A DNA stretch of 64,000 bases from positions 1,240,001 to 1,304,000 of the forward strand of contig NZ_BIFS01000002.1 in NCBI RefSeq assembly GCF_003967555.1. The letters are read 5' to 3'. A program made the translations under genes and the position numbers. The notes below the pieces were generated by a model. That model ran no database searches, was not told the origin of the DNA, and saw only the letters and a list, made by a program, of their open reading frames with translations. The DNA is from Dictyobacter kobayashii (GTDB lineage Bacteria > Chloroflexota > Ktedonobacteria > Ktedonobacterales > Ktedonobacteraceae). Positions 37,401 to 45,298 of this stretch are shown here, piece after piece (positions within the stretch are counted from its first letter, which is position 1; each line of letters opens with the position of its first letter).

Positions 37401-37777
37401 TGTTCAAAGGTGACCGGATCAGCGGCCGCCTGTGCCAAATGCTGGATATAATCCGCGCCTAAAGATGCGGCAAAAGCAGGGATAACCTGTTGAATGCTGG
37501 CAATCAACGTTTCAATAAAGGTTACAAGATTCGTATCTGAATGATCGAGAAAGTACCAGCTAGCCTGAGCCTGGCTTTTCTGAATAAAATCTGCCAGTAA
37601 TGTTGTCTTGCCATAGCCAGCTGGAGCACAGAGAAGAAGCATTTTACAGATAGAGGGGTGAACATTATCGGCTGATGAGTGAGCGTCTTGCAATACATCA
37701 ATTAATGAGGAACGAGAAAGAATGGTGCGAGGTAATAGTGGCGGAGTGATTTTTCGTATAAATTTCGCTATCCGCAT
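34463..37777 (-). CDS. Large STAND-ATPase/TPR/BTAD transcription regulator
   Basis: A 1104-aa regulator. Residues about 10-330 form a MalT-type NTPase with P-loop CAPAGYGKTTLLADF. Residues about 380-800 are helical TPR-like repeats (for example LQHALQLCGH, EAYGLFNLGGAYTDEGLYQQALKVV). The C-terminal 250 residues hold an OmpR/SARP-type winged helix (ITRWRMARSMELCYFLL-like core, RKEQIIEALW, LRSSLFYLRKAI) followed by a BTAD domain (YDVDLFQQSFVQAM onward). Such proteins are ligand- or ATP-gated activators and often control biosynthetic clusters, so it is the probable regulator of the NRPS/PKS genes to its right. The ATG at 37777 has AAGGAG 8 bases upstream. Confidence 0.88.
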   Translation of the reverse strand: MRIAKFIRKITPPLLPRTILSRSSLIDVLQDAHSSADNVHPSICKMLLLCAPAGYGKTTLLADFIQKSQAQASWYFLDHSDTNLVTFIETLIASIQQVIPAFAASLGADYIQHLAQAAADPVTFEQLIQQFLALLETDLPARFILCLCNYHEINDHEPIQNFMNMLIAHLPTDCILCIESRATPSIHLAPLLTQNQLVGLGNQALRFSAEEIYALFSLRQQVPLLTDIADAEKLTQLFEGWIVGILLSTQMNDYFLTAYTNVGDGPWINSTLQVSYHNLRSYIYNDIFKHEAEAYAFLLHCSVLTELSIPACNALLESETADALLTYIENRGLFVKRVNKEHGQRTYSLHPVLRELLYTELAQKQPDACRELQYRAALYFYALHEYDQAFQHALQTSAEDFLIEIILSFSERMPQDSNSQTKMMQWLDQLPSSLLENNPNLLLLRATLYISQYESPQAAPLLEKAYQLLQQTSQGQDEVTMTLLARIQYARSNILFKNGNYEGSQQLCKEALALMPIDETAFRIKTHIRFGDCAMVLGKCSEAITQLQHALQLCGHNTVTPQTAHIHTSLANAYTLISKNALAEHHRTRAIAICEQLGDSRTKINNLIWIGIMKRDKGDLSEACRMFQEIIEVSHQQQFLSGEAYGLFNLGGAYTDEGLYQQALKVVEDSLASARLLEDVRLINFNLCQLALIYLSMGDFDTAFFFIEQTHTEAAGPTSGEQIQCRLVLGTLYVLQQKYQQAYDILFLLQSYSEEAGQKRTTLECLVRLAACQLALKKETELEESCIKIINLVMQERLEQLAQRTLRPFPDVWKRLQRYLQSGSKDSWKMALPQEGKKEVPAAAPLVVSTTQSVSTSHTLQIIAFGEPVVIVDGTPVTRWRMARSMELCYFLLNVGRSVRKEQIIEALWSSPEDNIDQTLRSSLFYLRKAIGEACIVYRGGLYTLNFSALYGEHVSYDVDLFQQSFVQAMQAIEEKQMEQARELLNKTVALYQGDYVQSFYSDWCIGKRDELRLKYMRSRHELALIAWNDGETDECVQHWRYLLSIDNCSEEAHYGLMRCYMRQGKRGLAIRQYQRCVDILHEELDVLPGPAIQKFHQRLTSIN

Positions 37778-38091
37778 CCAGGATTCTCCTTCTTGCAGAA
37801 ATATATTTATAAGCACATAACAAAAACACAGAATGTCTTGTCATTCTGCTATCTTATGCAAATACTTTCTATAAAAAGGTAAAAGCAACCTACCCTTTAA
37901 TGTAGTTTATTCCTCTCCTATTATCTTTAAAAAAGATTCTTTAGTCAAGTGATATATCATTTTTGATGAAAACACATGCTATTTCACCACATCATAATTA
38001 AATTAATGTGAGAAGAGCATATATTTAGAGAAGAACTTATGGCTCCTTCTCTCTGCCAGGATGCTTGAGAGGTAAATATATAGAAGAGGGG
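37778..38091. other. Intergenic region, AT-rich
   Basis: No gene seen in 314 bp. It should contain the promoter of the large regulator. The sequence is markedly AT-rich from 37850 to 38040. Confidence 0.45.
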
Positions 38092-38298
38092 TTATTGAGA
38101 AGGCAAAAGGTGCAGCAAATTCTTGCTAAATGCCGAGAGGGTATCTGCCTTACTCTGAGCAAATGCTTCAATTTCTTCGTCCGTCAATTCATAGCCGAGT
38201 CTTTTGGCGGCTACGACTGGATCGCGTAAAAACTCTTTCTCAAAGGATTTGTCGAGGGCGGCCTGACCCAGAATTCTGTTAATGATGGTCCATGTCAT
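38092..38298 (-). CDS. 68-aa leader-like small protein (RiPP-precursor-like)
   Basis: A 68-aa protein. The helical first two thirds (IINRILGQAALDKSFEKEFL, then RDPVVAAKRLGYELTDEEIEAF) resembles the leader-type domains of Nif11/Franean1_4349-like small proteins and LigA-like domains, where a FxxxFLxDPxxAAxxxGxxLTxEE pattern recurs. The remainder (SKNLLHLLPSQ) is short and has no Cys, so a modified core peptide is doubtful. AGGTGA precedes the ATG by 7 bases. It is the last gene of the leftward cluster operon, 67 bp after the phosphopantetheinyl transferase. No modifying enzyme for RiPPs is visible here, so its role may be regulatory or structural. Confidence 0.6.
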   Translation of the reverse strand: MTWTIINRILGQAALDKSFEKEFLRDPVVAAKRLGYELTDEEIEAFAQSKADTLSAFSKNLLHLLPSQ

Positions 38299-38365
38299 TA
38301 TCTATCACCTATGATGTATTAAGAATGATGAAAGTACAACTGCTCAGTATGATCGGCGCTCGTAA

Positions 38366-39163
38366 CTAAAGCATCTGTTGAAGGGTAGTGTAAAGATACG
38401 TATATTGGCCAGACAACTGGTGCCACTGCCAGCACAGCAGGCGTACCTGTGGTTTTTCGGTAATAACCACCGCTTTATAGCCTTTCTCTGTAGTCAGATC
38501 ATAATACTGCCAGCGCAAAGGCTCGGCAGGATCGTCCTGTACATGGAGCAAAGAGGGTGGTTCACCTGGTACTAATGAGACATCAAATTGTTGGAGCGGA
38601 AGAGATAGGCCTATGCCACGGGCTTTGACATAGGCTTCTTTTCTCGTCCAGGCATTATAAAATGCCTCCTGTTGCAGGGCAGGCACAAGATCTTGCAAGG
38701 TTTGGTATTCGTGCTGTGAGAAGGTATGGTTGGCCAGCAGCGTATAGTCAAGATTAGCCCGGATCAATTCAATGTCAATCCCTACCTGCCGTTGGGTACA
38801 GATAGCGTAAAGCGCCCAGTATCCTGAATGCGAAAGATTGAACTGAAGTTTGCTATCATGGTAGGCAGGATTTAGAAAAGGCTTGCCATAAGAGTTGAAG
38901 CTAAAGCGCACACAGTCGGGCGGAATAGACAGGTAATTTCCCAGCAGCAGGCGCAATATACCACGCGCAGCAATCCAATGGCGACGATCCTTCTCAAAAT
39001 GAAAACGCCGGGCGCGGATAATTTCATCTGCGGAGAGTACCTGTTGTAGTTGCATGACATCTTCCAATGGCAAGTCCAAAGGAGCTTGCCATATATGTAG
39101 CTCATCTGCCCTGAGGACTGGATGTCTTGTTGACGTTTCCCAACGAGTATAAGCATTTATCAT
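38366..39163 (-). CDS. Sfp-type 4'-phosphopantetheinyl transferase
   Basis: A 265-aa transferase that moves 4'-phosphopantetheine from CoA onto the serine of carrier proteins. The magnesium site GIDIE is at residues 128-132 and the second motif WTRKEAYVK at 172-180; KLQFNLSHSGYWALYA precedes them, as in Sfp. It is the activating enzyme expected for the carrier domains of the neighbouring NRPS and PKS proteins. The ATG has AAGGAG 7 bases upstream. It starts 11 bp after the stop of the free-standing carrier protein. Confidence 0.95.
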   Translation of the reverse strand: MINAYTRWETSTRHPVLRADELHIWQAPLDLPLEDVMQLQQVLSADEIIRARRFHFEKDRRHWIAARGILRLLLGNYLSIPPDCVRFSFNSYGKPFLNPAYHDSKLQFNLSHSGYWALYAICTQRQVGIDIELIRANLDYTLLANHTFSQHEYQTLQDLVPALQQEAFYNAWTRKEAYVKARGIGLSLPLQQFDVSLVPGEPPSLLHVQDDPAEPLRWQYYDLTTEKGYKAVVITEKPQVRLLCWQWHQLSGQYTYLYTTLQQML

Positions 39164-39174
39164 CGCTGGTCTCC

Positions 39175-39504
39175 TTAATGTTGAAAGATAATGTTTTGAG
39201 CCATTTCTGAGATTGTTGGATGGTCAACAAACTGTCCTAATGAAAAATGAAGCCCCTGAATCCTGGCGAGCGAAAGAATTTGCGCAGCATGCAAGGCATC
39301 GCCTCCAAGATCAAAAAAGTTTGCATGAGCATCAACCTGAGGGAGCTCTAAAACCTGGCACCAGATGTTCATAAGGACCTGTTTGGCCCATAGTTGCTGT
39401 GCGAGTATATCGGTGTGATGGATAGGTACCGATGATGGTAAGAGGGATGAACCCGCTAGGATGCCCCTGCTGGGTTTCAGAATACTTTTTGAGCTGATAG
39501 TCAT
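39175..39504 (-). CDS. Stand-alone carrier protein with Ser-to-Ala at attachment site
   Basis: A 109-aa protein. Residues about 35-105 are an acyl/peptidyl carrier domain, but the core motif reads FFDLGGDALHAAQIL: residue 70, which should be the serine that takes phosphopantetheine (LGGDSL), is alanine (codon GCC). The remainder of the fold looks intact, including the conserved DHPTISEMAQ-type third helix. As it stands it cannot be charged in the usual way. The start has GAGG 7 bases upstream. It is directly followed by the phosphopantetheinyl transferase. It may be a decoy, a protein-protein docking partner, or a recently mutated carrier. Confidence 0.85.
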   Translation of the reverse strand: MTISSKSILKPSRGILAGSSLLPSSVPIHHTDILAQQLWAKQVLMNIWCQVLELPQVDAHANFFDLGGDALHAAQILSLARIQGLHFSLGQFVDHPTISEMAQNIIFQH

Positions 39505-39731
39505 TGTTGTTCCTCTTCTTCAGATTACTTTTTGCTACCAGATGAACCGCGATCCAGAACAAGGTAGCACTCTCGTGTAATATAAATTCCGATTTCGTTC
39601 TGGATCTGCTTATATAGTATCTGATCCCCTGTTTACATAGCGTTCGCACTATATTAACAATTTACTTTTTTACATCCTTTTTATTTATATTAATAATTTT
39701 TTCCTTTCTTATCCCTCCAATCAAAGACCGA

Positions 39732-40724
39732 TCACACGGCGCGCTGGTGAGCAACCTGGGGCAGAGATAGGGAGACCGGGTGTGTAGAGGCGCCTCGATT
39801 CTCTATCGGGAGAAGTTGGCAGCTACCAGCTAGCTTGAGAGTGTGGGCCCTTGCCTGGATAGCGGATATAATCCGGTCATAACTGTGGGACGCCAGAGCA
39901 AACAGGGTGGATGCATGATCCAAAAAGCAAGCTCCATGTGCTCCAGCGGCCATGGCCTCTTCAGTCAGAGCAGCTACAGTTAGCGGCCAAAGGGGCTGAA
40001 AGGGCGGCCGGAGTTGGTCTTGCATGGTCGAAGCAAGCAAGTGATACTGTCCAGTTTGCAGAGCTGACAACAAGAGTGCGATGCGGCTGGTATAACTGGT
40101 CGCATCGGTGCGTGAGTACCAGGCTGATACAGGCCTTTGTTCTTCGCAGCGACCCATGGTAAAGGTCGGTCTGAAAATGATCACCTTAAGCTCGCCTGGC
40201 AAGGGCATAGCTGTAGTGTACACTTTTCGATCCTGGACGACCGCAACCGCCAGACCTCCTAGAAGAGCGGCCGCGACAGTATCAGCATGCAAATCAGCGG
40301 CAAGTTCCATAGCAAGAAGAATAAGTTCATCCATATCAAATGCCAGCTGCTTTTTCTTCAAATATCTATTGGCGCCCAGGAGTCCACCAACGGCAGCAGC
40401 CGTCCTACTGCCCAAACCAGAATCATCTGGAATCTCAAGCGACATCTGAACACGAACAGATGGGAGCGAAAGCCCTCGGCGCTCGAAAGGCAGACAAAAG
40501 GCACGACAGAAAAGGTCATCGCTCGCCGGTGCATACCCCTGGCTGCCCAAGTTCGTGATCAGGATGGGTAGGGCCGTCTGCTGCCCGGAGATTGACGGCA
40601 ATGTCTCTAGCCGATAGGTATTATAGAGACTGAGCGCTAACCCCAGGCAATGAAAACAGGACCCCAGATTAGCTAATGTCGCGGGAACGCGAACAATGAA
40701 CGCGGTCACATAAGTTCCTTTCAT
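39732..40724 (-). CDS. GHMP-family kinase (homoserine-kinase-like)
   Basis: A 330-aa GHMP kinase. The N-terminal motif VRVPATLANLGSCFHCLGLAL is that of homoserine kinases. The ATP loop reads PDDSGLGSRTAAAVGGLLGANR, where the usual GLGSSAAA has Arg-Thr for Ser-Ala. It would phosphorylate the hydroxyl of homoserine or a related amino acid with ATP. Its ATG overlaps the stop of the M20 peptidase gene by 4 bases (ATGA), so it is translationally coupled within the leftward cluster operon and may act on a precursor of the NRPS product. Confidence 0.85.
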   Translation of the reverse strand: MKGTYVTAFIVRVPATLANLGSCFHCLGLALSLYNTYRLETLPSISGQQTALPILITNLGSQGYAPASDDLFCRAFCLPFERRGLSLPSVRVQMSLEIPDDSGLGSRTAAAVGGLLGANRYLKKKQLAFDMDELILLAMELAADLHADTVAAALLGGLAVAVVQDRKVYTTAMPLPGELKVIIFRPTFTMGRCEEQRPVSAWYSRTDATSYTSRIALLLSALQTGQYHLLASTMQDQLRPPFQPLWPLTVAALTEEAMAAGAHGACFLDHASTLFALASHSYDRIISAIQARAHTLKLAGSCQLLPIENRGASTHPVSLSLPQVAHQRAV

Positions 40725-42158
40725 GCGTAAGCGACAAGTGGTAAATGGGCCTGTACGCCGACCGTTGCGATCAAACCGGCTAACAACGCCGCACGCGGAG
40801 CAATGCTATCAAGGAGGAGATACTCCTGCGGACTGTGGTCCAGTCCTCCAATTGGTCCCAGGCCATCCAGTACTGGAATACCTAGCTCGGTAGCAAATCT
40901 GCCATCTGAACTCCCTCCTGTCAGCACATGATCCACAGCAAAGCTGAGATGCTGAGCAATCATTTGAGCATGCTTGTATTAGCGCCGACGCAAATGTGAG
41001 CCGGTGTCGAGCTCAAATGCGTGCTTTTTTGAACAAAGAAAGAAATGATTATTTTTTTCGTTTCAATGGCTTCTCATTTATCTGAGCAGGCTTCTCACCT
41101 GGTGTCAAGGTAAAGCGCAGCGGCCTTTATACCAGGTGAGAAGCCTGCTACACTCCCTGGGTCATTGAGTCAAAACGCGCCAGGATCGGCTCACATTTGC
41201 GTCGGCGCTGACACTTGAGCAAGTTTTTAGTCTCCTGGCTGCAAATCATGGGGTCCCGATAGGCTTCTAATTCCAACTGGAGACGAACGCCGGGGACACG
41301 TTTCTTGCCAAGCATCTCGCGCCAGATATTTTCGATGATCAGGCGATCCGCTGGATGTAGATAGCGCAGATCAAAACGCGCCTGGGCAAATTCGGGTACG
41401 ACATTTGGGACCGTTCCGCCATGTATCTCACCAGGACAGATAGTTACCCCTTCGAGATAATGCTGGAGACTATAAAACTGTAAGAGCTGGTGCGCGAGCT
41501 CAACGATGGCATTCTTTCCTTTTTCAGGTTCTACACCTGCATGGGCCGCATGCCCCTGCGCGGTAAGCTTATACCAGGCAGAACCTTTGCGCGCACTGAC
41601 AATGGCCCCATTTTCGCGCGCCGCTTCCAGAACCAGCACGGCATCGCTATCCCGACATACGTGCTGGATCAATGGAATTGAATGACGCAGACTTGTCTCT
41701 TCATCCGAAACACAGAGAAGACAAATCTCAGCAAAATCGTCGTAATGCAATGACACCATGGCTTCTAATGCATAGAGCGCGGCCAGAATACAGCCTTTCA
41801 TATCAGATGCACCAGGTGCATAAAGCCTGGTGCCTTTGATCTGTAATGGCCGCTGCTCAGCGACGCCTACCGGATAAACAGTATCGATATGACCCAGCAA
41901 CACTATTTTTCCCCGACCCCGACCATGACCGCTCAGGGTGCCGACTACATCATTGCCATTTAAGCCATTTTCAATGACAGAGGTAGTCATGCCGAGCTGT
42001 TGCATGCGAGACACTAGAAACATGCCTACCTGATCCAGGCCGGGTTTGTAGTCTGATCCAGAGTCAATCGCACAGAGCAGGCGTAAATCATCTACATAGT
42101 GTGGCAGATGCTGATCGACGAGCCTTTCAATTGCTTGTACGAGTACCTGTAACTCCAT
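40721..42158 (-). pseudogene. M20-family metallopeptidase interrupted by 229-bp element
   Basis: The N-terminal part (start 42158, GGAG 7 bases upstream) has the metal-binding motifs of M20 peptidases: VLLGHIDTVYPVG, YAPGASDMKGCI, and SDEETSL with the catalytic Glu. The C-terminal part, 40721 to about 40980, has VDHVLTGGSSDGRFAT with the last metal-ligand region. Between them is the inverted-repeat element at 40981-41209. Removing exactly those 229 bp joins KNLLKC to QYKHAQMIAQ in frame, giving about 402 residues. Intact members hydrolyse amides such as carboxypeptidase G2 substrates or acyl amino acids. The gene lies 21 bp from the ligase gene upstream and overlaps the kinase gene downstream. 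Confidence 0.88.
40981..41209. mobile_element. 229-bp MITE-like element inside M20 peptidase gene
   Basis: Perfect 23-bp terminal inverted repeats lie at 40981-41003 (AGCGCCGACGCAAATGTGAG onward) and 41187-41209. An inner perfect 19-bp inverted repeat lies at 41085-41103 and 41131-41149. There is no coding capacity. No target duplication is seen: the flanks are GTATT and GACAC. Exact excision restores the host gene frame, which argues that these are the true ends. Confidence 0.85.
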
Positions 42159-42179
42159 AACATTTCTCCATTGAACGAT

Positions 42180-43661
42180 TTACCCTTTGAGCCAGTTGCG
42201 CATATCGTTGCTTCTGACAATCTGTTCAAACGCCCCTTGCTCAAATTGAGCTCGTACGTCATCGGCCGGACAACGGCGCGTCTCTGCCCGCTGATACAAT
42301 GGTTCCAAATATTTTTCTTCCCCGAACGCACGTTTTTGCAGACCGCGCGTAGCAATCGCGAGCAGCCAGGCAATATAGCGATCGATATCGACGCCAGGAT
42401 ACGTAAAGTTGAGGCCATGAATAGACGCGAGTTTATGGATATCGCGCCATTGGTCTAGCGAGATAGTCTCCGCCAGACCAACCAGAGCCTGATAATTTTC
42501 TACCAGACCGAGCGTAAGGGCAGAGGCGCACAGGTTAGCGTGTGGTGGTTGCTGGCAGCTTATTCGATCCTCGATTGTTCCGTAGGCTGGTTGTAAGCGA
42601 CTGAAGAACCAGGCAAAGCCACATTGCGTCGTGATATCTGAGAGGGTACTCTGCAGTGCCTGGCTGGTCCCATCCAGGGCAAAGCCAGTCTGCGAATGGG
42701 CATTCAAGAAAAACTGACGGAACGTTCCCTGATGGTTGATGCGATACATTTCGCCATCGCGCGTAACAGCAATCGGCCGAAAGCCAAAGATGTAATCAAG
42801 ATAATGCTCAATATTCTGAAATCTAGGTGGAAGACCCAATTGTTGTTTGCGAGCAGGCCAGCACCAATCAAGGAATTCCTGACGGATCGACTTGCACTTG
42901 TCATCGTTTTGCCCTTGCCAGATAGGTGAGTTCGCCAGGAGGGCCAACCGAAGTCCTGCGGTTGCATTAAGTGCGTTCACGACGGGAATAGCCTCAGCTG
43001 CCGAGATTTCGACCTGGGTCTGGCAGGAAGCATCCAGGGTATGCAGCTCGACACCATACCCCATAGGATTGATGACATTCTCCTGCTTACAGATATCGAC
43101 CATAAACTCATAGCGGCTCTTTTCGCCCAGATAGGCGACGTCTGGTTGTGCTTTTGGTTGCACACCATAACCAAGGATCGAGGCATTCTTTTGGGCCAGG
43201 ATGGTCGTGATGGTTTGCATGAGCCGGCGCAAATGTTGTTCCGCAATAATGATCGAAGGTGCAGGAGCCAGATCAACTTCGAGAATGGCATAACCCAGAT
43301 CACTTGTGATGATATCGTAGTGATGCTTCCTCTCACCACCAACATCTGGACGCTGCTTTTTGACGGCAACAATTTTTTGTGTAGCCTCATCTTTTAGCGG
43401 CTCCCACCCTTGCGCGACCAGCTCCTGCCAGAGAAAATCGATGACATCGCGACTAATAATCGAGCCATCCGCAAAAACAAGAGGATACTCATTCTCCAGC
43501 CCAACCCAACGCGGTCCGGCGGCAGGTTGATTGATATCATCGCGGAAGCCAGCGGTAAAATAGCGCTGGGCATCGCGCATATCCATAGTCTGCGTATATG
43601 CTTGAGTCGCATGAGTGGTAATGGCACCTGTTGCCGTATCCTTCTTTGCCTGTTCTAGCAT
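42180..43661 (-). CDS. Glutamate-cysteine-ligase-like ATP-dependent ligase (GCS2 type)
   Basis: A 493-aa enzyme of the GCS2/glutamate-cysteine ligase superfamily: WVGLENEYPLVFADG at about residue 52 (substrate glutamate/ATP-metal binding), AILEVDLAPAPSI, GYGVQPKAQPDVAY and DASCQTQVEIS are family hallmarks. The family joins the gamma-carboxyl of glutamate to an amine using ATP. In a biosynthetic cluster such an enzyme more likely builds a gamma-glutamyl or similar amide on a pathway precursor than glutathione. AAGGAG lies 5 bases before the ATG. It is first in the leftward operon and divergent from the MbtH gene. Confidence 0.85.
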   Translation of the reverse strand: MLEQAKKDTATGAITTHATQAYTQTMDMRDAQRYFTAGFRDDINQPAAGPRWVGLENEYPLVFADGSIISRDVIDFLWQELVAQGWEPLKDEATQKIVAVKKQRPDVGGERKHHYDIITSDLGYAILEVDLAPAPSIIIAEQHLRRLMQTITTILAQKNASILGYGVQPKAQPDVAYLGEKSRYEFMVDICKQENVINPMGYGVELHTLDASCQTQVEISAAEAIPVVNALNATAGLRLALLANSPIWQGQNDDKCKSIRQEFLDWCWPARKQQLGLPPRFQNIEHYLDYIFGFRPIAVTRDGEMYRINHQGTFRQFFLNAHSQTGFALDGTSQALQSTLSDITTQCGFAWFFSRLQPAYGTIEDRISCQQPPHANLCASALTLGLVENYQALVGLAETISLDQWRDIHKLASIHGLNFTYPGVDIDRYIAWLLAIATRGLQKRAFGEEKYLEPLYQRAETRRCPADDVRAQFEQGAFEQIVRSNDMRNWLKG

Positions 43662-44041
43662 TTTTTGCTCCTTTATAAAAAGCTATAAAAGCGTTATATG
43701 GACAATCGATCCTGTCCAGCTGGTTTCAAGCCCAAATAAATCAGCTTCTGGCAGAATTTTCTTTGTCCAGTGTTGTCTTTCCCATCCCGTGTTCCATGAA
43801 TGAGTATACTGAGGCATTTACTGTATTCATATACCAATGCGAGGTATTTCTCCGGTGTAGGTAGAGCATTAAAAGAAAGTTTTTTAGAGGGTAGAAGTTA
43901 TTTACCCCAGGGGAGTATTGAGAAGCAAAAAGCATCAATTTATACTTTGAATGTTCTCGCATGAGTTGAGAATACCGCCATAGCGAGCGGTGAAAAAGTC
44001 ATAACATTTGCTGAGCTCAAAAGAAAGGAAGCTATATACCA
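43662..44041. promoter_or_regulatory. Divergent promoter region of the biosynthetic cluster
   Basis: The 380-bp gap between the leftward ligase operon and the rightward MbtH-NRPS operon has no gene and must contain both main promoters. It is AT-rich in 43840-43960. I cannot place boxes or operators with confidence, but the large regulator to the left would be expected to bind here. Confidence 0.5.
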
Positions 44042-44251
44042 ATGTCAAATAGCGAACAGACAGAGATTCTTTATAACGTCGTCGTCAATCACGAGCTGCA
44101 ATACTCGATCTGGCCAGTGGGAAAAGTGAATGCTCCTGGTTGGAAAGACGCAGGCAAGAGTGGCACGAAAGAGGAGTGCCTCGCTTACATTAAAGAGGTC
44201 TGGACCGATATGCGTCCTCTCAGCTTACAGAAAGCCATGGAGGCCCGTTAG
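44042..44251 (+). CDS. MbtH-like protein
   Basis: A 69-aa protein with the family pattern: NHELQYSIWP, then APGWKDAGKSGTKEECLAYI and VWTDMRPLSLQ, including the conserved tryptophans. MbtH-like proteins bind adenylation domains and are needed for their folding or activity. It opens the rightward cluster operon and presumably serves the NRPS proteins downstream. AAGGAAG precedes the ATG. Confidence 0.97.
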   Translation: MSNSEQTEILYNVVVNHELQYSIWPVGKVNAPGWKDAGKSGTKEECLAYIKEVWTDMRPLSLQKAMEAR

Positions 44252-44309
44252 GACTCAGGCAGGCTGTGTTCTTGATCCGTTCATGTTTGAAACAACCAAG
44301 GAAAATCTT

Positions 44310-45088
44310 ATGCTTCATACTCCAGTTCAGCAATCCTGGATTGCGTACCGCAAGAACCAGGGACAGCGACCTCGCTTGCGTCTGTTTTGTATTGCGTATG
44401 CTGGAGGAAGTGCTTCAGCCTACCGCAACTGGCACAAATTTTTGCCAGGAGTAGATGTGTGTCCGATTCAACTCCCAGGGCGCGAAAACCGGTTACAGGA
44501 GCAAGTATTTACCCGGCTCCCGCAGCTGCTAGAGCCCTTAGCAAAAGGGATACTTCCTTTGCTGGATATCCCTTTTGCATTCTTTGGGCATAGTATGGGA
44601 GCCTTGATTAGCTTTGAACTGGCGCACTTTGTACAGAGTCACTACGGATACACCCCCGCGCATCTCTTCTTTTCAGCTTGCCGGGCACCACAACTCTCCC
44701 GGACGGATCTGCCGGTGCTCCATCACTTGAATGACAAGGAGTTCATTTCCGGAGTGAGACGATTGGGGGAATGCAAGAAGAGATCCTACAAAATACGGAA
44801 ATGATGGAACTGATTCTACCTATCCTACGAGCGGACTTCACCATTTGTGAGACATATACCTATACGCAACGGCCACCTTTTACCTGTCCGATTACCGCTA
44901 TAGGAGGACGATTGGACCAGGAGGTGCAGAGGCAGCATCTCATTGCCTGGCAAGAGCAGACGAGTGGGCCCTTTCATTTTCAAGACTTTGCGGGGAATCA
45001 CTTCTTTCTACAGACGGAGCAGGATGCGCTCTTTTCATTCTTGACATCCGAGTTAAAGCCTTACTTACCGTCATCTCATACTCATTGA
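44310..45088 (+). pseudogene. Type II thioesterase, -1 frameshift
   Basis: Two frames join to about 259 residues. The first (to 44804) has LRLFCIAYAGGSASAYRNW and the nucleophile FFGHSMGALISFEL; the second (to 45088) has LPILRADF, ITAIGGRLDQEV with the catalytic Asp region and FAGNHFFL with the His. The break lies at a G5 run, 44765-44769; a sixth G would restore VRRLGGMQEEIL. Type II thioesterases clear misloaded or stalled acyl groups from NRPS/PKS carrier domains. The ATG at 44310 has AAGGA 7 bases upstream. Either the gene is disabled or one base is missing from the sequence. Confidence 0.9.
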
Positions 45089-45298
45089 GAGCTTGCTGAT
45101 CAAGTAAAGGCTCTGGCGCGACTCACATACGCTTCTTTGTTGTAGCTTTAGCTCCGAAGAGCGGTACATAAAGGTTGTTCATCCTCGTTAGATGGTCGGC
45201 GAGAGGGCGAAGCATGCCTTTCAACCCGGTTGCATGGTGATGCGCAAAAATCATGAAGACCTGTCTGTGCCCTATTGTCAAAAGATTGGAGATTGACT

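Noticed and set aside
38092..38298. Firm call of a lasso or lanthipeptide precursor
   Set aside because: No cyclase, protease or dehydratase gene is in the window and the tail lacks Cys and ring-forming patterns.
39332..39649. Open frame of 105 codons overlapping the carrier gene
   Set aside because: It is a shadow in another frame; the carrier protein in the overlapping frame is clearly the real product.
44130..44309. Longer start for the thioesterase, overlapping MbtH
   Set aside because: It would read through the MbtH gene in another frame; the ATG at 44310 has a proper ribosome site.
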